This document shows positions 7,760 through 19,641 of a stretch of 36,007 nucleotides of DNA, in pieces. Location of the stretch: positions 1 through 36,007 of the forward strand of contig CAMCQY010000025.1 in assembly GCA_945877135.1 (NCBI GenBank), written 5' to 3'. The notes under the pieces were generated by a model. It searched no databases. It was not told the DNA's origin and was given only the letters and a program-made list of their open reading frames with translations. Both the position numbers and the translations under genes were made by a program. Position 1 is the first letter of the stretch. Every line of letters starts with the position of its first letter. The stretch is from Candidatus Kuenenia stuttgartensis. GTDB lineage: Bacteria > Planctomycetota > Planctomycetia > Pirellulales > UBA1268.

Positions 7760-10213
7760 CTACCGTTTCACAAGCCGCCACGCCCTATGAATCCGTTCGT
7801 TCCGGAAGTCCTCGGGAATCGTGCGATTCGTGATCTCGCGGAGGGTGTAGAGGGCCGACAGACGTTCTTCGGCGAGATGAAACCGGCGGAAGTTGGTCGA
7901 AAAATAGACGACGCCTCCGGTCACGAGATTCTTCGCCACCAGTTCCAGGAGTTCGACATGGTCGCGCTCGATATCCCACGGCGTCTCGCTCTTCGCCGAC
8001 CGCGAGTAGGTCGGCGGATCGACCACCACGAGGTCGAACGGCGGCTCGCCACGCTGCGACCGGTGCTCGAGGAAGGCGCGGGCCTCGTCACGCACGATCC
8101 GGTGGCGACCCGCGTCCTTGAAGCCATTCTTCGAGAGGTTCGTCCGCGTCCACTCGAGATAGGTGTTGGAGAGATCGACGCTCACCGTCTCCTTGGCCCC
8201 GCCCGCGGCCGCATAGACGGAGAAACTGCCCGTGTAGCAGAAGAGGTTGAGCATCCGCTTCCCCTCGGCTTCGCCGCGGACCATGGCCCGCGTCTGCCGG
8301 TGATCGAGGAAGAGTCCCGTGTCGAGATAGTCGGAGAGATTGACCTCGAACGAGAGGTCTCCCTCCTTCACGGAGAGCAACGCCTGCCGTTGGTCCACTT
8401 TTTCATACTGCCCACCATCTCGCTGGCGGCGGCGTACCTTCAGGAAGGTCTGCATCGGCGGCACGCCCAGTTCCACTGCCGCCGCCTCGATCATCTTGTC
8501 GAGCCAGACGTCGTGCTCGATGTCGGTGCGTTCGTGCGGCCGCTCATACTCGGCGGCGTGCAGCCAGCCGGCATACCAGTCGATCACCAGCGGGATCTCG
8601 GGGATGTCGCGGTCGTAGACACGAAACGCCTCGATCCCTTGGCGGCGTGCCCACTTGGAGAGGTGTTTGAACCGCTTGGCGAGCCGGCGGCGGAAGTCGC
8701 CAATTTGATCGTCGGTCGTCCGCGCGCGCGAACGGCCGGTGGCCGGCATATCGTGGGCAGCGTCACTCGCGCCGACGGCGCCGGGACGGTGCGGGTTGTC
8801 TCGCGGGGGCAGGATAGCCTCATGCTCGCCATCCTCGCCCCGATCCCGACTTGCGGCGGTAACGCGTTCGCTCGTGGTGGCTGGCCCGCGGCCTTCGACC
8901 TGGGATAATTCGGGGGTGGCTCGCCTTCTGACCTCCACCTCCAGGAGCCGGCATGCGATCGGACCGTTGGAGAGCGGCACGCGATACGTGGGACGCAGGC
9001 CGAGCTGACCTGCAGCAGGCGTGTCGGCCGCGAGAATCGCCGCCCGCCAGCCGCCGCAGTGCTGCACGAGCCAGTCGCCAAACCGCCTGAAGAAGGCCGC
9101 AGACCGAGGGAGCGGCAGCCGCTCGCCATAGGGAGGATTGGTGACCACCAGCCCGCTCTCCCCCGCCGGCCTCGCCTGTTCGAAATGCTTTACGTCGATC
9201 GCGATGCACGATGCCACGCCCGCAGCCTCGGCACAGGCCTTCGCCGCGGCCACGGCATTCGGATCGAGATCGCTGGCCTGGAAGCCTCCGGCCGGTTCCC
9301 GCACGCGGGCCTCGAGCTCCGCCACCAGTCGATCAAAGAGCCCGCGGTCACAGTCGCGAAACCTAAAAAAGCCGTGGGCCTTCCGCCGCGCGCGATACAA
9401 GCCCGGCGCGATGCGTGCCGCGATCGAGGCCGCCTCGATGACGAGCGTGCCGGAGCCGCACATAGGGTCTAACAATAGCCCGCATGTCTCATCATCAACC
9501 GTACGCCCGCATTTCTCATCATCAACCGTACGCTCGCATGTCTCATCATCAACCGTACGCCCGCCGACATGCCACCAGCCCGCGATGCCGAGGATGCCTG
9601 CGGCCAACACTTCTGAGAGCGGCGCATCGACCTCACCCATCCGCCAGCCCCGCTGGTGAAGCGACCGGCCGGCCGCGTCGCGGAATATCGTCGCCGTGTC
9701 GCCCACCAGATGGAGCCCGAGCCGGAGGGTCGCCCCCCGCAGTTGCACGCTCGGCCGCTTGCCGCTCGGCGTGCGAAGCTGGTCCACGATCGCATCCTTG
9801 ACGATCTGCGCCGCATAGAGCGAGTGCGTGAGAAACGTGTCATGAATCGCAGCATCGACCCGGAGCGTGTCGGAGGTTTTTAATTCTTCCGTCCAGTCGA
9901 CCTCCTGCATCGCGCGATAGAGCGAGTCTGGGGAGTCCGCACGAAACCGTCCAAGCGGCTCGAGCACGCGGATCGCCGTCCGACTCTCGAGCACCGCCCG
10001 GTAGAGCGTCTCCTTCTCGGCCCCGGGAGCGGCCGAAAATTCGATCGTCCGCCGACCGATGCGAAGGTCCCGCGCACCGACTCGCTCCAACTCCCGCGCG
10101 AGGATCCATTCGAGACCTTCGAGCGTCCGCGCGGTCATCCGCGGCGGCTCGTCAGGCGACGGTGCCGGCAGCGGCCGGGGCACCGGGGGTACAGCGGGAA
10201 AGGGAGCGGTCAT
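7760..10213 (-). CDS. rlmL: Bifunctional 23S rRNA methyltransferase RlmKL (THUMP/RlmL plus RlmK domains)
   Basis: LLLDPMCGSGTLVIEAA, VVTNPPYGERL, MLNLFCYTGSFSVYAA, DLVVVDPPTYSRS. Start chosen at ATG 10213 (MTAPFPAVPP) because the longer ORF call runs into carB. Confidence 0.92.
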   Translation of the reverse strand: MTAPFPAVPPVPRPLPAPSPDEPPRMTARTLEGLEWILARELERVGARDLRIGRRTIEFSAAPGAEKETLYRAVLESRTAIRVLEPLGRFRADSPDSLYRAMQEVDWTEELKTSDTLRVDAAIHDTFLTHSLYAAQIVKDAIVDQLRTPSGKRPSVQLRGATLRLGLHLVGDTATIFRDAAGRSLHQRGWRMGEVDAPLSEVLAAGILGIAGWWHVGGRTVDDETCERTVDDEKCGRTVDDETCGLLLDPMCGSGTLVIEAASIAARIAPGLYRARRKAHGFFRFRDCDRGLFDRLVAELEARVREPAGGFQASDLDPNAVAAAKACAEAAGVASCIAIDVKHFEQARPAGESGLVVTNPPYGERLPLPRSAAFFRRFGDWLVQHCGGWRAAILAADTPAAGQLGLRPTYRVPLSNGPIACRLLEVEVRRRATPELSQVEGRGPATTSERVTAASRDRGEDGEHEAILPPRDNPHRPGAVGASDAAHDMPATGRSRARTTDDQIGDFRRRLAKRFKHLSKWARRQGIEAFRVYDRDIPEIPLVIDWYAGWLHAAEYERPHERTDIEHDVWLDKMIEAAAVELGVPPMQTFLKVRRRQRDGGQYEKVDQRQALLSVKEGDLSFEVNLSDYLDTGLFLDHRQTRAMVRGEAEGKRMLNLFCYTGSFSVYAAAGGAKETVSVDLSNTYLEWTRTNLSKNGFKDAGRHRIVRDEARAFLEHRSQRGEPPFDLVVVDPPTYSRSAKSETPWDIERDHVELLELVAKNLVTGGVVYFSTNFRRFHLAEERLSALYTLREITNRTIPEDFRNERIHRAWRLVKR
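9482..9562 (-). repeat. 27-bp tandem repeat, 3 copies, in frame within rlmKL
   Basis: gcatgtctcatcatcaaccgtacgccc / gcatttctcatcatcaaccgtacgctc / gcatgtctcatcatcaaccgtacgccc at 9482, 9509 and 9536; encodes RTVDDETCE RTVDDEKCG RTVDDETCG-type peptides. Confidence 0.97.
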
Positions 10214-10250
10214 ACCGCAGATTAGACCGCCGACGCTGAAAAAGCGACTG

Positions 10251-13520
<3,270 letters not shown>

Positions 13521-13652
13521 GGAAAAACCTGAGGTGCGCGCAAAACTGCCACAGAGTAGCATTCCGACCGCCCATGCTTCAACGAACAGCTACAATCCTC
13601 GCAGTCCGTATCATTTCTCACCCGCCGTCCGAGTCCACGGGATCCATCTGCC

Positions 13653-14192
13653 ATGTCCATCGCCACCCCCTCGATCGAAGCCCTTCGCGACACGCTCCCC
13701 GACGAGTTGAAGGACATCCGGCTCAATCTCTCGAGCGTTCTCGCAGGCGAAAACCTCCAGCCGCTCCAGAGCCTGGGCGTGGCCCTGGCGGCAGCGGCCT
13801 TTGTGCGGTGCAAGCCGCTTGCCCAGGCGATCGAGGCGGATCTGCGGGCTGCCGACGCGGCTGCAGCAGCCCCGGTGATCTCCGACGCCATCGCCGCGGC
13901 AGGTCTGATGGCGATGAACACCGTTTACTACCGCTTCCGCCACATGCTCGGCAAGGAGACCTACGAGGCCCGCCCTCCCCGACTCCGCATGAGCCGTATG
14001 GCCCAGCCGGCGACCTCCAAGGCCGACTTCGAACTGATGAGCCTCGGCTGCGCGGCGCTGGCCGGCTGCGAACTCTGCATCAAGAACCACGAAGCGAGCC
14101 TCGTGCACCTGAGCGTGAGCGAGGACGCCTGCCACGACGCCGTCCGCATCGCCGCCGTGATCAATGCCGTTGCCTGCGGCCTGCCGGCGTGA
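13653..14192 (+). CDS. AhpD-like alkylhydroperoxidase (carboxymuconolactone decarboxylase family)
   Basis: LAGCELCIKNHEASL contains the CxxC...H signature of AhpD-type proteins; length and composition agree. Confidence 0.85.
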   Translation: MSIATPSIEALRDTLPDELKDIRLNLSSVLAGENLQPLQSLGVALAAAAFVRCKPLAQAIEADLRAADAAAAAPVISDAIAAAGLMAMNTVYYRFRHMLGKETYEARPPRLRMSRMAQPATSKADFELMSLGCAALAGCELCIKNHEASLVHLSVSEDACHDAVRIAAVINAVACGLPA

Positions 14193-14227
14193 GTCCGTCG
14201 CGCAACCATCAGCCCGCTCTCATTCAC

Positions 14228-14306
14228 GCCCGCAGCACAAGCAAGGGGAAACGCGTGGCCTCACGCTTCGCGTCGTGGATCCCCTCGCTGGCGGGTTGGG
14301 CTTGCA
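14228..14306. repeat. REP-like inverted repeat pair, second occurrence
   Basis: gcccgcagcacaagcaagggga at 14228-14249 and cccctcgctggcgggttgggcttgca at ~14281-14306. Confidence 0.75.
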
Positions 14307-14325
14307 AGTTCACGACGCAAAGAGT

Positions 14326-14649
14326 TCAGCCGCCGAGTTCCCGCAAATATTCGAGCGTGTAGATGCCGCTGGAGTGACCGTCGGAGAATTCGATCGAGTA
14401 GGCGTATTGGCCAACGGGCTTCATCCCCGCGATCGCCAGCGGTGCCACCTCCTCGGGCCGGAGCACGGGAAGCAGCGCCGGTGCAGCCGGCTGAACCCGC
14501 TGCTCGCGGCAGGTGGCACACGGGCAGGCGTCGCGGAGGAGACGCGGCGAGTAGCAGCCGATCGCAGCGTCGCTCCAGACGATCTCGATGCCGCCCTGAG
14601 CGATGCGTCGGATGGATTGTGGTGTCGGCTGCGTCATGGTCATCCTCAC
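14326..14649 (-). CDS. DUF971 domain protein (gamma-butyrobetaine hydroxylase N-terminal-like)
   Basis: IEIVWSDAAIGCYSPRLLRDACPCATC and GQYAYSIEFSDGHSSGIYTLEYLREL are DUF971 hallmarks. GTG start at 14649, or ATG at 14643. Confidence 0.88.
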   Translation of the reverse strand: MRMTMTQPTPQSIRRIAQGGIEIVWSDAAIGCYSPRLLRDACPCATCREQRVQPAAPALLPVLRPEEVAPLAIAGMKPVGQYAYSIEFSDGHSSGIYTLEYLRELGG

Positions 14650-15935
14650 CCTGACCGAGTGCCACGCCGGTCCACGATCCGCCGTCCCTTGCCCTCGAAC
14701 CGCGGTAGGCTGCCGATCGGCACGGCGATCACCTGCACCCGCAATCCGAGCCGGATCTGCAGTTCGCGGGCCACGCGATCGGGAGCGGACAGCCGATCCT
14801 CTATTTCCAAGGTCAACTCGTCAAGGCTTTCGTGCCTCGCGACCGTGAGGCGGTATTCGACGATCTCGGGAAAGCTGCGAACGATGCCGTCGATCCCACC
14901 GGGGAAGACATTCACGCCACGGATCACAAGCATGTCGTCGGTGCGGCCGAGAATGCCCCCCTCGAGCCGCACCCACGGGCACGCTCCTGCCGCGATCTCG
15001 TCGGCCGCGGGCCACCGGGGTCGCACGAGGTCGCCGGTGCGGTAACGGATGACGGGGGCACCTGCGCGGCCGAGCGTCGTGAGCACGAGTTCCGCCAATT
15101 CATCCTGCTGGGCCGCCTGCCCGGTCTGCACGCTGAGGAACTCGGCATGAAACCAGGGCTCGATCACGTCGAGGCCCCGGCCCGCCAGATCGCCCACGCC
15201 CCACGGCCCCACCTCCGTTGCGCCGGCATGGTCGAGCAGTTCCGCCCCCCACGCCTCGCGAATTCTCGACCGCACCGCAGGCACCGAGCCACCAGGCTCC
15301 CCCGCCACGATCACCAGCCGAATCGGGAGATGCTCGAGGTCAAGCTTGGATTCGGCCGCCACCTCCGCCAGGTGCAGGGCATAGCTGGGCGTGGCCACGA
15401 GCACCGTCGCCCCGAGAGCTCTCGCCATCTCGAGCCGCGCGAGCGTTGTCATGCCACCCGTGGGAATCGCCATCGCCTGCCGCGTGAGCACCGCATCGAA
15501 ACCGCTCCAGAAGCCGGCATAGGGACCGAACGAGGAGGCCACGAGCACGCGATCGCCCGGCTGCACGCCGCCACGGTCGAGGATCGTCTGCCAGCACGCC
15601 ATCCACCATGCCCAGTCTTCCGCCGTGTCGAAGACGGGCAACGGCCGGCCGTGCGTGCCACTGGTCTGGTGAAACCGCACGTAGCGATCGGACGACCAGG
15701 TGAGGTTTCCGGGGCCACCGCTCGCCGCCGCCTCGACCAGTTCCTCCTTAAACGTGAACGGCCACTGCTCAATCGCCGCGAGCGACGGCAGGTCGCGTGA
15801 CACCCGGCCGAGCTTGGCCGCATAGAAGCGGTTGTGCGGCAGGATCGCCTGCACGAGCCCGCGCAGCCTCTCGAGCTTGAGCGCATCGAGCTGCTCACGG
15901 GAAGACGAGGCTGCAGTGGGTCGGTGGGCGGCCAT
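14646..15935 (-). CDS. Phenylacetate-CoA ligase-like adenylate-forming enzyme
   Basis: RFHQTSGTHGRPLPVFDT, GATEVGPWG, RYRTGDLV, RTDDMLVIRGVNVFPGGID. Start at ATG 15935 (MAAHRPTAASS). Overlaps DUF971 start by 4 bp. Confidence 0.88.
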   Translation of the reverse strand: MAAHRPTAASSSREQLDALKLERLRGLVQAILPHNRFYAAKLGRVSRDLPSLAAIEQWPFTFKEELVEAAASGGPGNLTWSSDRYVRFHQTSGTHGRPLPVFDTAEDWAWWMACWQTILDRGGVQPGDRVLVASSFGPYAGFWSGFDAVLTRQAMAIPTGGMTTLARLEMARALGATVLVATPSYALHLAEVAAESKLDLEHLPIRLVIVAGEPGGSVPAVRSRIREAWGAELLDHAGATEVGPWGVGDLAGRGLDVIEPWFHAEFLSVQTGQAAQQDELAELVLTTLGRAGAPVIRYRTGDLVRPRWPAADEIAAGACPWVRLEGGILGRTDDMLVIRGVNVFPGGIDGIVRSFPEIVEYRLTVARHESLDELTLEIEDRLSAPDRVARELQIRLGLRVQVIAVPIGSLPRFEGKGRRIVDRRGTRSG

Positions 15936-15980
15936 GTCAGCATTATGCCATGAACAGCATGAGCACGGGCTACGAGGGCC

Positions 15981-16111
15981 GGGGCTGCCCGTGCCCCGTC
16001 GCCGGACGTTCGCTACGGGCATCCTGCCCTTCGCTCACTCGATGCTGACTACGCTCCGGCATCCTGCCTGCGCTTGTCAGCAACGCCGGCTCTCGGGGCA
16101 CGGGCAGCCCC
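15981..16111 (-). repeat. Dispersed structured repeat, copy B (131 bp)
   Basis: Perfect 18-bp inverted ends GGGGCTGCCCGTGCCCCG / CGGGGCACGGGCAGCCCC; same internal sequence as copy A. Confidence 0.95.
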
Positions 16112-16201
16112 TCACGCGTTTTGCAAAGCAGATGTCGGGGTAGCCGGGATCGGCGGACTCATTCCTTCTGCCGTCCCGGCGGTGCGAGTCGGTTGACTCC
16201 C

Positions 16202-16831
16202 CTACAGCCCCGGGATGCCCTGGGACGGTGCGTTCTGCCGCGGGGCCTGCAATCCCTGCATCGGCGATGGCGACGGAGGCGGCAGCACGAGTCCGCCGCC
16301 CGGTGGCGGCAGCGGCTGCGGGCCCAGCAGCGGTTGCGCGGGCGGTGCCGGAATCGGTTGGGCAATAACCGGCTGCTGCACCACGGGAGCCGGCGGCGGG
16401 GCAGGCAGACTGCCGGCGGCCAGCCGGGCCTGTTCGGCCCGGGCGACGACCGACTCCGGTGGAATCGAGGCCGTCGTGGTCATGGCGAGATCCACAACCC
16501 GCTCGTCGCGAATCTCCCAGGGCCAGAGGTTCTCCGTGACGAAGTCGAGCGGAAAGATCTGGTACCACGGGAGAGGGAACGGCTGTCGCACCGTCAGCGT
16601 TTCGTAGCCGTCCTTGACGAGCCGAATCTTCCGCGTGCCGTAATAGATGAAGTCGGTCGATACCGGCGTGGTGCCGATCTGGTAGTCATCGACGTAGACG
16701 AGGGCTCCCGGTGGATTGCTGCGGACCGTCATTCTCCGCTGCACACAGCCCCCGGCCACCGCCAGCAGACAGCAGCCCACCACGGCCGCACGCCCACTCC
16801 GCGATCGAATTGTGGCTGCTTTTGCATTCAT
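16202..16831 (-). CDS. PEGA-domain lipoprotein with Pro-rich C-terminus
   Basis: Signal with lipobox (VVGCCLLAVAGGC), RRMTVRSNPPGALVYVDDYQIGTTPVSTDFIYYGTRKIRLVKDGYET is PEGA-like. Confidence 0.85.
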   Translation of the reverse strand: MNAKAATIRSRSGRAAVVGCCLLAVAGGCVQRRMTVRSNPPGALVYVDDYQIGTTPVSTDFIYYGTRKIRLVKDGYETLTVRQPFPLPWYQIFPLDFVTENLWPWEIRDERVVDLAMTTTASIPPESVVARAEQARLAAGSLPAPPPAPVVQQPVIAQPIPAPPAQPLLGPQPLPPPGGGLVLPPPSPSPMQGLQAPRQNAPSQGIPGL

Positions 16832-16935
16832 GGTTGGGATCCTTGGCGGCCAGGGCTCCAGTGGCCGGAAACCATAGATTTCTGCCCTGCCGGTCGCCAG
16901 CCCAGCCTGTTTTTACGTATTCTGCCCGGACAATC

Positions 16936-18369
16936 ATGTCTCGCCTGAGCCACGCCATCAGGCTAGAATCCGCTCTTTTCCGCCACCCGCCCGAGGTATG
17001 TCGACGCGTGGGAAAAGTGACGAGCCTCGTCTATTGCGACCGCACCGACATCGGTCGCCGCCGCTCGAACAATCAAGACTCGAAGGCCGTGCTGCCTGCG
17101 AGCCCGCAGCAGTTTCGCACGCGTGGGTGGCTGTTCATCGTGGCCGACGGCATGGGTGCCCACGCCGCGGGCGAACTGGCCAGCGCCATCGTGGCCGACC
17201 GCGCTCCCAAAATCTACGAACAACGTTCCGAGTTTTCCCCGCCGCTGGCCCTGCGGATGAGCCTCGAACGAACCAACGCCGAGATCAACGCGAAGGGTGA
17301 GAGCGGCCATGAATTCAAGGGCATGGGGACGACCTGCACCACGCTCGTGCTCCTCCCTCGCGGTGCCATCGTCGGCCACGTGGGCGACAGCCGCTGCTAC
17401 CGCATTCGGGGCGGTCGGATCGAACAGTTGTCGCGGGATCATTCGCTCGTCTGGGAGCTTGAAACGGCCGGCGGCATGTCCCGCGAACAGGCCAATGACG
17501 CCGCACCAAAAAACATCATCACCCGATCGATGGGCCCGCATCCCCACGTCGATGTCGATCTCGAAGGGCCATTTCCGGTGACGCCGGGCGACGTGTTCCT
17601 GCTCTGCAGCGATGGTCTCTCCGGGCAGGTTGCCGACGAGGAGATTGGCCTGCTTGCCGCCGAACTCGAGCCCCAGGAGGCGGTGCCCGCCCTGATCGGC
17701 CTGGCGTTGGTACGGGGCGCCCCCGACAACGTCACTGTGATCGTGGCGCGGGCCGGGGAGGAAGAGGCCTCGAAGCCGTCCCGGAGCGACGCGGCGTGGC
17801 CGCTCAGCGCGGAGGCCACGACCAATCAGCGGCAGGCCAGCCGCTCCTGGATCGCGCTCACGTTCGCCGCCGCGTGCCTGCTGGCAGCACTGATGTTCAA
17901 CCCTTACAGCCAGCTCACCAGGGAGCTGTGCCGTTCGGAGCTGATGCACGCCGTCTGCACGTTTGGCAGCCTCGGCGCCCTGATGGCGGGAATCGCCGCG
18001 CTCCTGATGGCCGTGCTGGGCTTTCTCGCGCCGGCGCCATCGCGAGGGCGGATGCTTCACGCAGGCGAGATGCTCGGCAAGGGCCCCTACCGTCGCTACG
18101 ACTGCACCCCGACCGAGCAGCTCGTGGAGAGGATCCTCGCGAGCATTGAGCGGGCCGCCGAGGAGCTCCCGGCCGCCGATCGCGACCGCACGGTCACCAT
18201 CGTGTCCCGGGCGCGGCAGCATGCCGCCGCCGGCGCCTTCCACGAGGCGGTGACGGCCGCCGCCGAGGCCATCGCCATCCATACCAAAGCCGTCGAGGCG
18301 GCACGCGGCGACGTGACGAACATCACCCCGAAGCCCGCCGCGGGCTCCCCGCCGCCCGGCCACGCCTGA
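16936..18369 (+). CDS. PP2C-type serine/threonine protein phosphatase with C-terminal membrane segments
   Basis: TDIGRRRSNNQDS, VADGMGAHAAGELAS, GHVGDSRCYRIRGGRIEQLSRDHSLV, LLCSDGLSGQVADEEI, PDNVTVIVARA; followed by two hydrophobic segments. ATG at 16936 is one possible start; an in-frame GTG at ~17010 is another. Confidence 0.9.
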   Translation: MSRLSHAIRLESALFRHPPEVCRRVGKVTSLVYCDRTDIGRRRSNNQDSKAVLPASPQQFRTRGWLFIVADGMGAHAAGELASAIVADRAPKIYEQRSEFSPPLALRMSLERTNAEINAKGESGHEFKGMGTTCTTLVLLPRGAIVGHVGDSRCYRIRGGRIEQLSRDHSLVWELETAGGMSREQANDAAPKNIITRSMGPHPHVDVDLEGPFPVTPGDVFLLCSDGLSGQVADEEIGLLAAELEPQEAVPALIGLALVRGAPDNVTVIVARAGEEEASKPSRSDAAWPLSAEATTNQRQASRSWIALTFAAACLLAALMFNPYSQLTRELCRSELMHAVCTFGSLGALMAGIAALLMAVLGFLAPAPSRGRMLHAGEMLGKGPYRRYDCTPTEQLVERILASIERAAEELPAADRDRTVTIVSRARQHAAAGAFHEAVTAAAEAIAIHTKAVEAARGDVTNITPKPAAGSPPPGHA

Positions 18370-18417
18370 ACGCATGCCTCCAGACCGGGCTCCACACCAT
18401 TTCCAGACCGGACTCCC

Positions 18418-19602
18418 ATGAAGATCATCACCCGCTACGTTCTGAGCGAGTTGCTGCAGGTCTTTCTCGTGGCGCTGTCCGCCCTGACGCTGTTCATGCT
18501 CGTCGTAGGCCTGGTCAAGGAGGCGCAGCAGCAGGGGCTGGGAATGATGCAGATTCTCGCACTCGTTCCCTACGTGCTGCCCGAGGCGATGCGGTTCGCG
18601 GTGCCGGGCACGATGCTGTTTGCCGTGGCGAGCGTGTTTGGAAGGATGTCGGCGTCGAACGAGATCACAGCCCTCAAGGCCGCCGGCATCACGCCGATGG
18701 CCGTGATCTGGCCCGCGGCGGTGCTCGCCATCGTGGTGAGCCTCGTGTCGGTCTGGCTCAACGACATCGCCGTATCGTGGGGACGCGATGGCGTGCGTCG
18801 GGTGGTCATCAGCAGTGTCGAGGACATCATCTACGGCCGACTTCGACAGCAGCGGTCGTACAGCACGTCGCAGCTTTCGATCAACGTGAAGGGCGTCGAT
18901 GGCAGGCGGCTCATCCGCCCCACGCTTTCGTTTCAGCCGGGCGGCTCGAGCCCACCCGTGACGGTCTCAGCCGCTGAGGCCTCGCTGCGTGCTGACGCGG
19001 CCGCCGGCACGCTCACGATCACCTGCCGCGATGGCACCGTGCATGTCGGCGACGTGAAGGCGGTGTTTCCCGACACGATCGAGCGGATCGTGCCGCTCGA
19101 CGCCGTCAGCCGGAAGGGCAGCACCTCGACGAGTCCTTCAGAAATCGCCATGGCCGATTTCGCCAGGGCCCGCACCGAGCAGATCGCGAAGATCGACCAG
19201 TTCGAACAGGTGGCGTCGGGAAAGATCGCCATGGGCATCGTCACCGGCCGCATGGAGCAGACGGTGCCCGCCGCCGTCGAGCCCGACCTGCAACAGGCCA
19301 CCTGGGCGAAGTCGCGGCTCACCCGCATCATCATGGAACCCTGGCGCCGCTGGGCCAATGGATTCAGCTGCCTCTGCTTCGTGCTGGTGGGCGCACCGAT
19401 GGCGATCCGGATGCGAAACGCCGACTTCCTCACGAGCTTCTTTCTTTGTTTCCTGCCGATCCTCCTCGTCTATTATCCCGTGTTCATGCTGGGCGTCTCC
19501 CGCGTGAAGTCGGGCTCGCTCCCACCGCCGGCCGTCTGGATGGGCAACGTGCTCGTCGCTCTCTGGGGTCTGTGGCTGCTCCGCAGCGTCATCCGCCGGT
19601 AA
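18418..19602 (+). CDS. LptF/LptG (YjgP/YjgQ) family LPS export permease
   Basis: ITRYVLSELLQVFLVALSALTLFMLVVGLVKEA, PYVLPEAMRFAVPGTMLFAV, EITALKAAGI, MLGVSRVKSG; LptF/G architecture. Confidence 0.88.
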   Translation: MKIITRYVLSELLQVFLVALSALTLFMLVVGLVKEAQQQGLGMMQILALVPYVLPEAMRFAVPGTMLFAVASVFGRMSASNEITALKAAGITPMAVIWPAAVLAIVVSLVSVWLNDIAVSWGRDGVRRVVISSVEDIIYGRLRQQRSYSTSQLSINVKGVDGRRLIRPTLSFQPGGSSPPVTVSAAEASLRADAAAGTLTITCRDGTVHVGDVKAVFPDTIERIVPLDAVSRKGSTSTSPSEIAMADFARARTEQIAKIDQFEQVASGKIAMGIVTGRMEQTVPAAVEPDLQQATWAKSRLTRIIMEPWRRWANGFSCLCFVLVGAPMAIRMRNADFLTSFFLCFLPILLVYYPVFMLGVSRVKSGSLPPPAVWMGNVLVALWGLWLLRSVIRR

Positions 19603-19641
19603 CCTTTCACTCTCCGCCGCTCTGATCCCAAGGAGTTCCGC

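Noticed and set aside
9482-9562. Short CRISPR-like array
   Set aside because: Repeats are directly adjacent with no spacers and lie in frame within rlmKL; it is a tandem repeat.
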